The notes: generated from the sequence alone by a model not told the origin. Positions 1-9,654 are shown, counted from the stretch's first letter. The stretch is DNA of 64,000 bases from Salinigranum halophilum (GCF_007004735.1 NZ_SSNL01000006.1:1-64000); one strand, 5' to 3'. Program-made: numbers and translations.

Positions 1-119
1 TTCGTGAGATAAAACGACGAACTTCTTCGTTCTCAAATACGTTCTCAAACACACGACTGCCGACCGCGGAGTCGTGGCTCAACGCCTTCGCCGTCTGGTG
101 GAATCGATGCCAAAGTTAA
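1..119 (+). pseudogene. C-terminal end of an IS6-type haloarchaeal transposase (cut by the window edge)
   Basis: Reading frame 3 is open from the window edge to TAA at 117-119. It gives about 38 residues, including RRTSSFSNTFSN and TAESWLNAFAVWWNRC. This tail is typical of haloarchaeal IS6-family (ISH14/ISH15-like) transposases, and a decayed copy of it lies at 26.9-27.3 kb. The upstream part is outside the window, so intact and truncated copies cannot be distinguished. No terminal repeat was found just after the stop. Confidence 0.7.
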
Positions 120-146
120 CACGACCCGCCTTCTTCGACGTGCAAG

Positions 147-581
147 ATGTCAAGTGAGTCGCTCCGTGAGCGTCCCGATTCACGATGGTGGTACGGTGTC
201 GCGTTCTTCATCGGAGTTTTTCTAGTAGTGCAGGCATCGTACGGTCTCCTTCAGTTAGTGAGCGAACCACAGGCTGGGTCTCCTCCAAGCCTTGTCCCCG
301 CTAGTCCAGAGACTGGCTTGCTGTTCTTGTTCTCCCTCCTCACGGTGGCAGCGACGGTGCTCGTCGGGAGTCTGCTGGCTCCGCTGTACTCGGTGTGTCT
401 CTATCTCGATGTCCGTACGCTCCATCAAACCAACAGTAATTGGATACCCAGCCGAGTGCTGTGGGGCGTTGTTGCCGTCCTTCACTTGGGTTCGTTCGTG
501 TTTTCAGCCGTGCAACTGGTCACGATTCCGGCGGGTGTACTATATCTCTACAGGCGCCACAAGAAAATCGGGCTCCGATAA
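147..581 (+). CDS. Small multi-pass membrane protein, unknown function
   Basis: 144 residues. A polar N-terminus (MSSESLRERPD) is followed by about four hydrophobic segments near residues 15-37, 52-80, 103-125 and 122-138, ending in a basic tail (RRHKKIGLR). The pattern suggests an integral membrane protein with a cytoplasmic basic end. I do not recognise the family. It follows the IS6 transposase end closely and stands alone on its strand. The overlapping plus-strand frames look like shadows. Confidence 0.6.
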   Translation: MSSESLRERPDSRWWYGVAFFIGVFLVVQASYGLLQLVSEPQAGSPPSLVPASPETGLLFLFSLLTVAATVLVGSLLAPLYSVCLYLDVRTLHQTNSNWIPSRVLWGVVAVLHLGSFVFSAVQLVTIPAGVLYLYRRHKKIGLR

Positions 582-604
582 CCACACAACCTCGCCCTTC
601 TGCA

Positions 605-695
605 GTGACCGATTTACGATCCGTATGTAACATGGCCGCAGATACCGCCCCGAACGCGATCAGAGGGGGCGGACAGAATACAGAGGGTGCAGGCA
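605..695. repeat. Degenerate copy of the CTCTGTAT/ATACAGAG repeat
   Basis: The stretch opens with gaccgatttacgatccgtat, matching the opening of the better copies at 9655 and 10129, and ends with atacagagg. The middle is replaced by unrelated GC-rich sequence. It is therefore a decayed or rearranged member of that family. Confidence 0.35.
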
Positions 696-702
696 GTAGT
701 GG

Positions 703-897
703 TCACTTGCTATCCAACAGAGCAGGCTTCACGAGGTAGAATGTGAGCAGCACTCCAGCAACGCCACCAAGCCCAGTCATCACTCCCGCGATGAGTGATT
801 GGCCCAAAAAGACCGAAACAAGAGTCACAAGTGCTACTGAGAGGGCGAACAAGCCAATGGCCCAGTTGGGAGGTCTGTTCCGGGAGGAAGCTTTCAC
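703..897 (-). CDS. Two-helix small membrane protein
   Basis: 64 residues: a short basic N-terminus (MKASSRNRPPNW), two hydrophobic helices around residues 12-30 and 34-56, and a short polar C-terminus. Small two-helix proteins are common in haloarchaeal accessory DNA and usually have no assigned role. No family is recognised and no operon partner is near. The even hydrophobic pattern and start position support a real gene, but its size limits confidence. Confidence 0.5.
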   Translation of the reverse strand: MKASSRNRPPNWAIGLFALSVALVTLVSVFLGQSLIAGVMTGLGGVAGVLLTFYLVKPALLDSK

Positions 898-1199
898 CTG
901 AGTTTCTCCCGCTGTCTAGGTTATAAATACAAGAGGCCAGGCCGTGTTGACTATGCACTCTGTGTCTCATTCACCAACTACTCGAACCCTGTCAATTCCT
1001 ACGTGCGAGAGATAGAGGATGTATAGTAACGTTTGAAAGAAACTGCTCATGCTGTTTCTCAGGCCACCGTCGAAACCGGCTAGGATAGTCCGCGAGACGC
1101 ACTCGGTTACGAAGAGTTTCAAACGCTACCATATCTCTCATGGAGGCTCCCCGTTTGCTACATCTTGTCTGGATGAACAGCCCGCGAAGTAGCGCGTGC
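898..1199. other. Intergenic, no supported gene
   Basis: A 49-codon minus-strand frame starts near 1141 (MRDMVAFETL) but has no homology I recognise. The short inverted pair gtttgaaa (about 1031) and tttcaaac (about 1120) frames about 90 bp. Nothing else is visible. Confidence 0.4.
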
Positions 1200-1652
1200 C
1201 TATTGTCCGCGGAACAACCGGAATAGGAACATACCGGTTCCCAGGCAGGCACCGCCGAATAATAGTGATCCAGTGAGCTTGGAGGTGAAAGAACTGTTAA
1301 CTGAGAGTTGCCACAGTACGGCAACGACTGTTACAGATAGAATCACACCCCAGCCAACCAAGCTGAGGGAACCGTACCTCTCCACAGTATACGGCTCTGC
1401 TGCTGACGTTAAGACTGTTACGTACGTCAGCGTTATTGAGCGATTTGAGCCCGCCGTTCTAGGGATCGAAGGTGGCACCGAACGCCACGCGACGACGCCG
1501 GCGACGGTGACTGCTCCGAAGGGCGCCGCGACCGCGGCGAATCCGACGAAGGGTCCCGACGATCCGGTCCCGACGGTTACCGAGAAGAGAAGCGCGCCGA
1601 CGAATTGTACGACGAAGTAGAAGGCTGCGGCCCCCGCAGCCGCGGTTGCCAT
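1200..1652 (-). CDS. Multi-pass membrane protein, unknown function
   Basis: 150 residues with an alanine-rich hydrophobic start and about four membrane segments (near residues 1-25, 30-55, 95-115 and 125-145), separated by a polar stretch with SNRSITLTYV. It ends in a basic tail (FRLFRGQ). It resembles unassigned haloarchaeal integral membrane proteins. The start ATG at 1652 gives a protein beginning within the first helix. It stands alone, without operon partners. Confidence 0.55.
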   Translation of the reverse strand: MATAAAGAAAFYFVVQFVGALLFSVTVGTGSSGPFVGFAAVAAPFGAVTVAGVVAWRSVPPSIPRTAGSNRSITLTYVTVLTSAAEPYTVERYGSLSLVGWGVILSVTVVAVLWQLSVNSSFTSKLTGSLLFGGACLGTGMFLFRLFRGQ

Positions 1653-2020
1653 CGCGTGTTCGGCACCGATCTTACCGTCGTCGCCGCGGGGTAGCCGATG
1701 GAGGTTCTAATAGGGGGTCACGGCGGTTGGAGCGGGGAGACCCATACTGGAGACTCACAGTATTATCAATTCATTCTTTTGACGGCATCGACATGAGTCT
1801 AGACCCCTATCAGCCCGCAGAACACTCTCAACCGGGTCTACACGTTCACAACATTCACCCGGAGCAGACTGAAACCAGGTCGATTCGGGTAGTAACGCGA
1901 GGAAGGCGAGTGAGACGACCCCAGGAATCAGTGGAAACACCAGCAACGTCGGGCAGTCTGTCATACACCGTTCGCAAGCGCTACTGCAACCAGTCTGAAC
2001 AGTCAATACAGTACTGCATA
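1653..2020. other. Intergenic, no supported gene
   Basis: Open frames on both strands here have unnatural composition (many Cys, Arg and Ser) and no recognisable family. A short hydrophobic stretch on the minus strand around 1905-1950 could be a remnant of a membrane protein, but this is weak. Confidence 0.35.
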
Positions 2021-2530
2021 CTAATCGCCATTGAAATATGGGATTGCTATATGTATGAGAACGAACAGCGCTAATCCAGATAAGATAAAAACAAACCCAA
2101 TCACCGGTTGTTCTCCCCAGGGTAGTTCGAGTGGCGCCCTGTCAATCAGACCCACCCTATCTGGGTTACGTATTTGTCCCCAACTTAGTGCAGCGCCGAT
2201 TGTGACGAGTATCCACGGGCCGTATGTGCCGACTGTAGCTAGATATCCGGTAGTTTGAGTCGGGGCATGAGATGTGGCGTCTTCTGCAATCGTGTCTGAA
2301 TCGACGTCGAACCTGTATGTGGTATCATCCCCAGTCGTGTCTGATTCGGTGTCGAACCTGTCGTACCAACCGGCGTACAACAGCACCCCGCCGAGTGCAA
2401 ACAGGGCCGTCCCGAGCGTAGCTGTTTCGACGGGTAGTTCGACCCAGTTGGCTGGAAGGAAGTACAGTATCGCCCCACCAAGCATGAGTATTATCGGAAC
2501 GTATCCGAGTATTGTCTCGATAGTTCTCAT
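2021..2530 (-). CDS. Four-helix membrane protein with acidic loop
   Basis: 169 residues. Two N-terminal helices (residues 8-26 and 37-56) precede an Asp/Thr-rich loop of about 45 residues containing two related pieces (FDTESDTTGDDTTY and FDVDSDTIAEDATS), then two further helices (97-116 and 142-165). The repeated acidic segment looks like an internal duplication. The acidic loop is typical of halophilic surface or cytoplasmic loops. No family is recognised. It lies upstream, in transcription order, of no clear partner. Confidence 0.55.
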   Translation of the reverse strand: MRTIETILGYVPIILMLGGAILYFLPANWVELPVETATLGTALFALGGVLLYAGWYDRFDTESDTTGDDTTYRFDVDSDTIAEDATSHAPTQTTGYLATVGTYGPWILVTIGAALSWGQIRNPDRVGLIDRAPLELPWGEQPVIGFVFILSGLALFVLIHIAIPYFNGD

Positions 2531-2642
2531 GTCATGAACATTTTACCCGAAGCATTTCAATAACACGCAGTCGGGTTGTGTTTCAGGACGATGGGGCTCC
2601 AGATCATCATTCGGAGGCGGCGTTCGAGACGTGCGAATACCA

Positions 2643-2918
2643 TTACGAGTCCTCCCGTACGGACGGCGCTCCGGTTCCAGTTTCATCCCGCACGACGAAG
2701 TAGAGAACCCAGACGACGAAACCTCCCATCCCTCCGAAGAACACCCCGAGGAACGATCCGGCACCCCACGCGAATGCGTGAGGTTGACTTCGGCGCTTTG
2801 CGTCACGATATATCCACACAGCAACACCAATATTGACGAGAAACAGTACGACGGTAATTCCAAGCACGATGAGGAGTTCGATATTGACCGGACCTCCGGC
2901 TTGAAGAACGACCGACAT
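2643..2918 (-). CDS. Small two-helix membrane protein, PLDc_N-like
   Basis: 91 residues when started at the ATG at 2918. An upstream ATG at 3020 would run through the promoter, so the shorter start is preferred. Two helices (about 14-34 and 46-75) flank a basic turn with WIYRDAKRRS. This layout is common in haloarchaeal two-helix proteins related to phospholipase-D N-terminal-like domains. A TATA box lies about 28 nt upstream, implying a leaderless transcript. Two 14-bp palindromes sit just upstream of that TATA and recur at the regulator gene at 6.1 kb. Confidence 0.6.
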   Translation of the reverse strand: MSVVLQAGGPVNIELLIVLGITVVLFLVNIGVAVWIYRDAKRRSQPHAFAWGAGSFLGVFFGGMGGFVVWVLYFVVRDETGTGAPSVREDS

Positions 2919-2941
2919 GATTGTGTGTTGAGAGGGAGCCA

Positions 2942-2996
2942 CTATAAAAATGAACGTGGATTTCGCGGCCACGAACCGGTTATTCGCGGCCGTGAA
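2942..2996 (-). promoter_or_regulatory. TATA box plus two palindromic operators for the gene ending at 2643
   Basis: On the minus strand TTTTTATAGT (2942-2950) lies about 28 nt before the start at 2918. Upstream are TTCGCGGCCACGAA (2962-2975) and TTCGCGGCCGTGAA (2983-2996), near-palindromes spaced 21 bp, two helical turns. The same arrangement occurs at 6119-6172, so this is a likely transcription-factor site. Confidence 0.6.
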
Positions 2997-3151
2997 ACGG
3001 CTGAAGAGGCTCACAGGCAACGTCTACGACCTAGCAGCGCCCCGGTCGTATGATGCGACAGCAGCAAACGCGGCTCTGTTGAGCCCCTTGTCAGCCGATT
3101 CATGTTGCCTTTGTGGTGGTCAGTACAGGTGACTCACAGACCAGAGTGGGT

Positions 3152-3664
3152 TCACCGCTGGTCTTCAGTGATGTACCGCTCATAGCCGTACCCCACAAGC
3201 GCACCGAGTGGAACGATGATGGGGGCAGTAATGAGGCCACCGAATACAGCGATTAGAACGGTCAAAAACAGGAACTCGGAGATAGCACCAGCGGGCGCGC
3301 CAGCGGAAACCCGACTCAGCGAGAATATAAAACCTATCGAAGCCGCGAATACGACCAGCGTACCGAACGCTGAAGCGACGCCTGCTGCGGCGCCGTAGAG
3401 TGGGTTCGGCTCATCCGGCATCATCACGCGCCAGACGACAGTCCCGACGAACGCAGCGACAATCGGTGCGAAGATACCCCCGAGTAAGATGATCCCATTC
3501 ACTCCCCGTGAATACTCCGCTATACTGGCGGAGTCGAATCCTTGGGCCCTGAACGTCTGGAAGATGTTCCAGAGGTTAATCAGGACGGCACCAAGGAGGG
3601 CCGACCCGCCGGCAGCGAGGCCTGCCCCGACATCCCGCCGAGAGACACCCAGATAGTTGGTCAT
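3152..3664 (-). CDS. Four-helix membrane protein, possible passenger gene
   Basis: 170 residues starting MTNYLGVSRRDVGAG. Hydrophobic segments lie near residues 15-32, 55-78, 90-115 and 130-155, and the tail is charged (GYGYERYITEDQR). Gly and Ala content in the helices is high. No family is recognised. It sits between the left end of the TSD-flanked element and the nested TnpB element, so it probably moved with the larger element. It reads in the same direction as the small gene at 5143-5319, and the TnpB element may have split an original pair. Confidence 0.55.
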   Translation of the reverse strand: MTNYLGVSRRDVGAGLAAGGSALLGAVLINLWNIFQTFRAQGFDSASIAEYSRGVNGIILLGGIFAPIVAAFVGTVVWRVMMPDEPNPLYGAAAGVASAFGTLVVFAASIGFIFSLSRVSAGAPAGAISEFLFLTVLIAVFGGLITAPIIVPLGALVGYGYERYITEDQR

Positions 3665-3852
3665 GTTCTAATCGCTAAAGATTGTGACTGCTTACTGATA
3701 AAAGAGATGTGTCCCTATTACGGAGATTCAAGGAGAAAGCCCCGTGCTTTAGCGCGGGGATGAATCCGACACTACCTTTCACGAATCATTGCCGATAGCA
3801 CGGTCTGATATTCCAATAGTTTCTTAATATAGTAACTATTGTTACAAATGTA

Positions 3853-5140
<1,288 letters not shown>

Positions 5141-5142
5141 TG

Positions 5143-5319
5143 TCAATGACGTTTGTACACCAGCCAGTACGAGAGTGGGAGTGTAATCGTGAGGATCACG
5201 AACGTCCCGAGTAGCTGGCTATAGACGTCTGGAGGCGAGATCTGGGCGGCGATTGCGAATCCGAGGATAATAAGAAAAGACTCGTAGATGACGAACCGGG
5301 GAAGGCGTGATAAGTTCAT
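5143..5319 (-). CDS. 58-residue membrane protein ending at the TnpB element border
   Basis: ATG at 5319 to TGA at 5143-5145, with 58 residues: MNLSRLPRF, a helix with ESFLIILGFAIAAQI, a short loop, a second helix with LGTFVILTITLPLSYWLVY, and the tail KRH. The two clean helices support a real gene. The stop codon lies within the conserved right end of the TnpB element, so the insertion may have supplied the present stop and removed a native C-terminus. It lies inside the 3072-5428 element. Confidence 0.5.
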   Translation of the reverse strand: MNLSRLPRFVIYESFLIILGFAIAAQISPPDVYSQLLGTFVILTITLPLSYWLVYKRH

Positions 5320-5518
5320 AATCTTGACTCGTACTGCCCTACGAATAACTCCACCGACGACCTTGCAGACCTACCGAGCGGCTGTTGCACGGTCCGGTGT
5401 GTCTAAAGAAGAGAACTTCAACAGAGCCGCAAACGCTTATGTAGTTAGTTCGATCCGTGTCAGTTACCGGAGACCGACTGGGCACCGACCGTGTCACTGC
5501 CATCGGTCAATCCAGACC

Positions 5519-6091
5519 CTACCGCACAATGCGCTCGCCAGCGAACAGGAACAGTCCGGCGATCAGTAGCTGCAGTGCGGTGACGCCGACGAACAGCCCG
5601 CCAGTCGCCAGGACGGCAGCGAGAGGTTCAATGGGACCTCCAGTATTGTCCAACAGTCCGAGAACAACGAGGGTCGTGATGCTGCTGAGTACAACTATCA
5701 CCGACAACCCAGCGAGTACGAAGAGCCGGAGGCCTGCCGTGTCCGAAACTGTGAGGAAGCCGATGGAGAGCCGATCGTGCGGGGCTTCGGCGGCGAGGGC
5801 GTCTTTTCCTTCGGGAGATAGCGGCCAGTTCGACTCCTGGTAATTGATGTAGTACAGCGTGACCGAGTCGGGATACGTTTCGGCGGCCACGATATCGATT
5901 TCCTGCAGCTCGTTCAGTCGATTCCGAACCGTCGCTTTGCTCACGTCCGGCTTAACGAGCGCTTGGAGCTGACGAGCCGAAAAGAACGGCCGCTCGGAGT
6001 CGACCATCGTCTCGACGACGTGCTTCTGGGAGAGCGCGTCGTCGAGGTTCTGATCGAGCCGATTGTCGATCCAACTCGGAAGCTCGGACAC
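5519..6091 (-). CDS. Winged-helix regulator with C-terminal membrane anchor
   Basis: 190 residues. The first 110 look like a winged helix: ALSQKHVVETMV, FSARQLQALVKPDVSKATVRNRLNEL with a recognition helix, and a wing with TLYYINYQ. Two hydrophobic helices follow (about 125-147 and 155-180), and the tail is GERIVR. Membrane-tethered HTH proteins of this layout are frequent in haloarchaea and probably sense envelope signals. Its promoter carries the paired palindrome also found before the gene at 2643-2918, which suggests autoregulation and a small regulon. The start at 6091 fits the TATA about 31 nt upstream. Confidence 0.7.
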   Translation of the reverse strand: MSELPSWIDNRLDQNLDDALSQKHVVETMVDSERPFFSARQLQALVKPDVSKATVRNRLNELQEIDIVAAETYPDSVTLYYINYQESNWPLSPEGKDALAAEAPHDRLSIGFLTVSDTAGLRLFVLAGLSVIVVLSSITTLVVLGLLDNTGGPIEPLAAVLATGGLFVGVTALQLLIAGLFLFAGERIVR

Positions 6092-6118
6092 GGTGGTTCG
6101 GTTGAACAGCCGGGAGAG

Positions 6119-6172
6119 TATAAATACCGAACCGGATTTCGTGGCCGCAAACCGTGAATCAGCAGGTGTGAA
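6119..6172 (-). promoter_or_regulatory. TATA box and operator copy upstream of the membrane-anchored regulator
   Basis: TATAAATA occupies 6119-6126. TTCGTGGCCGCAAA (6138-6151) lies at the same distance from its TATA as the first palindrome at 2962 does. At the same 21-bp spacing a weaker second site ends in GTGAA (6159-6172). Flanking bases (GGATTTCG, CCGG/AACCG, GTGAAACG) are also conserved between the two promoters. Confidence 0.6.
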
Positions 6173-6231
6173 ACGACGGGGTACTGGCGATCGCAGCGAA
6201 TCGGTGTGGCGTATCGATTCGGCCTTCTCTT

Positions 6232-6529
6232 TCAGCGAGTGAAGAGTTCGGGTATGAAGACGATGTTCGCCAGCATACTCACCAGTACAGAGAGGGCCGT
6301 GAGCCGTAGGATACCCGCCGCCAGCTGTCGGGGCCTCGGGGGAGACTCAGCAATACCGGCGATGGCTATCACAGCGATCAGAAACTACGGCACTGACTGG
6401 TGTCGCACCTTCCACAACGACGTAGTACCCAAACGTGCCGGACAACACGAGTGCTCCACAGAGGTGGACCAGTGCAAGGGGACGACCGGAGGGCTCGCTA
6501 AACACGATTTCGGTGATGATGGAGGGCAT
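6232..6529 (-). pseudogene. Frameshifted small membrane protein of the FSEPSGR family
   Basis: The frame opens MPSIITEIVFSEPSGRP and runs to about 6390. The conserved second half (IAESPPRPRQLAAG, then LFTR-stop at 6232-6234) continues one frame over. The total of 298 nt is not a multiple of three. The protein aligns end to end with the gene at 17930-18232, which has its own in-frame stop. The family looks like a roughly 98-residue, four-helix haloarchaeal protein. Function unknown. Both copies in this window are broken. Confidence 0.65.
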
Positions 6530-6838
6530 CGCGTTAGCCATCTCCCGCGACGGACAAATGCTGACTGGATTGGCTTCCCTGCGATAGGTCCACTCATATC
6601 TGCGCCGAGCAAACAGCCCGATGGCTCTGACCGACGCGCGGTCTATCCAGAGTCTATCAGTAACAGCATGCTCGATAGAGAGTGTGTATGCAGCACTTCG
6701 GTTCTGCGTATGGTACCGGGCACACGGTGCATTCTTTGAAGTAGAGAACAACGGCTCTGTTGAAATCCTATTGTTGCGACACCTTTCTCGCTGAATCAGC
6801 CGTTAGATAGGACTGCGTATCCCGCAGTATTCGATCTG

Positions 6839-7378
6839 TTAGGATACCTCGTAGTGGTGTTCTACGATTCCGCTGCCGTGTGTAGTCGTGTCGACGAGGC
6901 TCAGTCTCTGACCGTCGTATTCACCCGAGAACAGCGGTATTCCCTCTCCTAAGAGAATCGGAATGAATGATAGTCGGATTACATCGATCTCTCGCCTCTG
7001 GAGAAATGACTGTGCGAGTTGTGCGCCACCGACCAACCATATGTGGTTGTATTGCTGTCTGATTTCAGGCACAAAATCTGCTATCTCGTCGTCAACGAAT
7101 TGTACTGCCTCGGTTGCGGGTGAGAGACTTCTGTGGGTGAACACGTACGTTGGCTTGTTCCCATAAGGCCACTCACCGAAGTCGATAACTTGTTCATAAG
7201 TCGCTGACCCCATTACGAGACAGTCTACTGTCTCGAAGAATTCCGAAAATCCTTCGACATCCTCATCGCCGTCCGACTCCGTTTGAAACTCTTCCAGCCA
7301 GTCAACGCCACCCTCCTCATCGGCAATGTATCCATCCACGCTCGCCGCGATGTAGAGTGTGATTTTATCTTCACTCAT
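6839..7378 (-). CDS. Dihydrofolate reductase-family (RibD C-terminal-like) protein carried by the IS
   Basis: 179 residues. KITLYIAASVDGYIADEEGG at the N-terminus, CLVMGSATYEQV near 55, and the nucleotide-binding type IWLVGGAQLAQSF near 114 are marks of the DHFR/RibD-C superfamily (YyaP/YwjB-like). Such proteins bind NADPH and reduce pteridine- or pyrimidine-like substrates. The exact substrate cannot be told from sequence. It lies inside the terminal repeats of the IS, on the same strand and 77 bp downstream of the transposase. Its AT-richer sequence suggests transfer with the element. Confidence 0.8.
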   Translation of the reverse strand: MSEDKITLYIAASVDGYIADEEGGVDWLEEFQTESDGDEDVEGFSEFFETVDCLVMGSATYEQVIDFGEWPYGNKPTYVFTHRSLSPATEAVQFVDDEIADFVPEIRQQYNHIWLVGGAQLAQSFLQRREIDVIRLSFIPILLGEGIPLFSGEYDGQRLSLVDTTTHGSGIVEHHYEVS

Positions 7379-7455
7379 ATGACCTCTTATCGACGCTGAT
7401 CGTCATTAGAGTTCGGAAGTACATCTTAGTGCTGACCATCCCCTATATCTAACGT

Positions 7456-8277
7456 TCAGAGTCCCTTGTCGATGTTGTGGGTGAGACAGCCAATAGCGAG
7501 TTCACGGAACTGCTTCCACCAGCGTCGTGAGCGGACGAATGCGCCGTATTTACGTTTGAGACGAGAATTCACCGTCTCGTTCTGACTCCGCTGCCCGTAG
7601 AGGTCAGCGTCAAGTCGGGAGTTCCACGCCTTGTGGAGTGGCGAAAATTCTCGGTGCTTGATGAGCGGTCGAACACCCGTTTCACGGGCTAACGCGCGAA
7701 TCTTCTGGTCATCGTACCCCTTGTCACCGAGGAGTATCGCTACTTCATCGGTATTCCGCTTGATGAGTGACGGTGCGATCTGTGAGTCGTGCTTTCTGGT
7801 CGTCGTCACGTGCAGATCAATAACCGCGTTTGACTTCGTGTCTACGAGAAGTGTGACTTTCAGCTGCTGAATCGTCAACTTCGTCCGCTTCGTATAGTGC
7901 TTCGAGGCGTGACTGCGATCAAAACCGGATGCATCGATACCGACGATACTGTTGGTTGGGAGAATAGTGACTGAGAGATTGAGAAGAACCCGCCAAACAG
8001 CCATATCAAGACGGTTGAACGCTTTACACAACGTCGAAGGAGATGGGATCTCCTCAAGATCGAGGGTACTCCGAATCCGAGGCATTTCAATAAGTTCGTC
8101 AAGAAGCGCCCGGTACGTCGTATTCTTCCGCACCTTGAGACAGAGGAGGACGATGTGTTGATGAAGTGTGTACCGCCGTTTCGAGAATTTCGACGAGTAA
8201 CGAGCGACTGCTCGCTGAGCCAACTGCATAGCTTGCTCAACGAACCGGAGTAACCGCGACTTCGGGAGGGTTTTCAT
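7456..8277 (-). CDS. IS5-family DDE transposase
   Basis: 273 residues, full length for haloarchaeal ISH1-like transposases. The DDE residues are visible as D115 (GIDASGFDRS), D185 (LLGDKGYDDQK) and E234 (SQNETVNSRLKRKYG). A helical N-terminal region with KFSKRRYTLHQH and PSPSTLCKAFNRL precedes the catalytic core. No frameshift or early stop is seen, so it is probably active. The start at 8277 lies 36 bp inside the terminal repeat at 8313-8329, as expected for a promoter formed by the element end. Confidence 0.92.
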   Translation of the reverse strand: MKTLPKSRLLRFVEQAMQLAQRAVARYSSKFSKRRYTLHQHIVLLCLKVRKNTTYRALLDELIEMPRIRSTLDLEEIPSPSTLCKAFNRLDMAVWRVLLNLSVTILPTNSIVGIDASGFDRSHASKHYTKRTKLTIQQLKVTLLVDTKSNAVIDLHVTTTRKHDSQIAPSLIKRNTDEVAILLGDKGYDDQKIRALARETGVRPLIKHREFSPLHKAWNSRLDADLYGQRSQNETVNSRLKRKYGAFVRSRRWWKQFRELAIGCLTHNIDKGL

Positions 8278-8350
8278 CCAGTCAGACTACTAAGCGAACG
8301 AGTAACCCTCTGAGGATTTCAACAGAGCCAGAACAACGTATATACCGAAC

Positions 8351-8905
8351 ATGGGGTTAGGTGGGGGAATCGCCGCCGTCTGTAAACAGTACGGCCCGGG
8401 CCGGCTTCCGTACGCACATCGGCGGGATGTCGGCGCAGGCTATGCGATGGCAACCGTCGCAACACTCACGACGACGGCGTTTATTCTGGTGACACAGCTC
8501 GTCGGTATCTCGACGATCATGTCCTCGTGGTATGCGGCGTACGATGGACCGCTGCTCGAGCAGGTCATCGGAATGGTCGCGACGGTTCCCGGAGGATTCC
8601 TCGTCTGGCGGGTCCCGAGACTTCGCGTGTGGCGTGGCGTTCCAGCCGGGCTCGCGGCGATGGTCTTGATGTACCCCGCGAGCACCCTGGTCGATTTCTT
8701 GGTCATATAGCCGCTTCAGCAGTTGGTTGCCGGCCCCCCCATGTCGCTGTCGGAGTTTCTCTGGCTGCCGATAGTGGCACCGATCTGGGCGGTGGGCTTC
8801 GCGTATGCCGCGTTCACGACGACGTTCTGGCTCTCCTTGCCGGCCGGTGCGCTCGGGGCGTACATCCACGAGTACGGTCGAACGCAGTCCACCGCATCGC
8901 AATAA
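8351..8905 (+). pseudogene. Membrane protein gene interrupted by an in-frame TAG
   Basis: One frame runs from ATG 8351 (or the likelier ATG 8447, MATVATLTTTAF) to TAG at 8708-8710. It continues in the same frame as LVAGPPMSLSEFLWLPIV to the stop at 8903-8905. Both halves are hydrophobic and read as one protein of about 150-185 residues with five or six helices. A single base change (for example CAG to TAG) explains the interruption. The second half has no good ATG before MSLSEFLW, so it may be untranslated. The IS5-type insertion lies about 20-115 bp upstream and may have removed its promoter. Confidence 0.5.
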
Positions 8906-8971
8906 CCCAACTGCTAGACGTTCGGTTAGTAGATGGCTCCCGATCCTGGGCGAGCACTGCGTCCGCGGTCG

Positions 8972-9067
8972 ATCTGACCCCCATCCTGCATTCGTGCCTG
9001 GTATGCAGTACTACCCTCTCTAACTCCTCAGTATGTGTCAGTACCGGTGTGCCCGATACAGAGGGTG
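8972..9067. repeat. Palindromic dispersed repeat, copy A
   Basis: Diverged copy with gtatgcag at 9001, ctcctcagtatgtgtcag in the middle, and gcccgatacagagg at the end. It lacks a good left CTCTGTAT arm. It sits between the interrupted gene and the small CDS at 9119. Confidence 0.45.
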
Positions 9068-9118
9068 TGTACATCACTTCAACGAAACGATTAGTACCGT
9101 TGCAAGTAGTCGGTGGAT

Positions 9119-9316
9119 ATGGATGACGGCACCTCGTTGATTGTAAGCAGCTTGGGTATGCTGATAGTTGGGAGTTATCAATTATACGCGTACACGGCTG
9201 GAGACTCCAGTACAGGGCGACTCTGGCTCGCAGGAGTAGCATTTCTGGTGATGCTGGGAGCAATCTATTCTGGAATGAAGATGAGGGCAAAACGAGATTC
9301 TAGAGAATCTTTCTGA
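9119..9316 (+). CDS. 65-residue two-helix membrane protein
   Basis: Starts at ATG 9119 (MDDGTSLIV); a GTG six bases upstream is possible. Helices lie near residues 6-26 and 36-54, followed by a basic tail (MKMRAKRDSRESF). This inside-positive layout supports a real membrane protein. No family is recognised. It is the first of three similar small membrane proteins on this strand (9119, 9497, 9820), each separated from the next by the palindromic repeat. Confidence 0.5.
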   Translation: MDDGTSLIVSSLGMLIVGSYQLYAYTAGDSSTGRLWLAGVAFLVMLGAIYSGMKMRAKRDSRESF

Positions 9317-9369
9317 CATGATGGCTAGAGCATTCGCGCTCTGAATTCAGCACGGGCCTGAAGAACTAC

Positions 9370-9420
9370 CAGCGTGCAGTCAGAACCGGCGTGACCGATA
9401 CAGAGGCTGAGTTCAGCAAA
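9370..9420. repeat. Palindromic dispersed repeat, copy B (partial)
   Basis: Only the right part is present: cagtcagaaccggcgtgacc, then gatacagagg and gttcagcaaa. It matches the right halves of copies C and D. Confidence 0.45.
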
Positions 9421-9496
9421 TCACCGATTGTGAATCAGGAGTGTATGCATTCTGTTCTACCAACAAACCTACAATCAAAACTGGAGTAGAGAGAAT

Positions 9497-9616
9497 ATGC
9501 TACCGAATACCTCCGTTAAGTTGGCTCTCCTTGGAATTGCTATCTTGGTGGCAGGCGTCGGTGCTGTGGTTTGGGCACGATATATTCTATCTTGGATACG
9601 CAATTCGAGGAGCTGA
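9497..9616 (+). CDS. 39-residue single-helix membrane protein
   Basis: ATG 9497 to TGA 9614-9616. The product is MLPNTSVKLA, a hydrophobic core with LGIAILVAGVGAVVWARYIL, and a basic end with SWIRNSRS. The clean helix with positive flank suggests a genuine small membrane protein, but an ORF this short can arise by chance. It precedes repeat copy C. Confidence 0.35.
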   Translation: MLPNTSVKLALLGIAILVAGVGAVVWARYILSWIRNSRS

Positions 9617-9654
9617 AACCTCCAATAATTGGCGAGGAGATGCCAGTTATGTTG

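Larger units (their letters stand above)
6745..8337 (-). mobile_element. IS5-family (ISH1-like) element with a DHFR-like passenger; element 6753-8329
   Basis: Perfect 17-bp inverted ends: GGCTCTGTTGAAATCCT at 6753-6769 and its reverse complement at 8313-8329. The flanks are identical 8-bp repeats, AGAACAAC, at 6745-6752 and 8330-8337. The unit is 1,577 bp. The transposase occupies the half near the 8329 end. A second gene (6839-7378) fills the other half, where ordinary elements of this group would already have ended. No inverted end lies between the two genes, so both moved together. ISH1-group elements are known to make 8-bp duplications. Confidence 0.85.
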
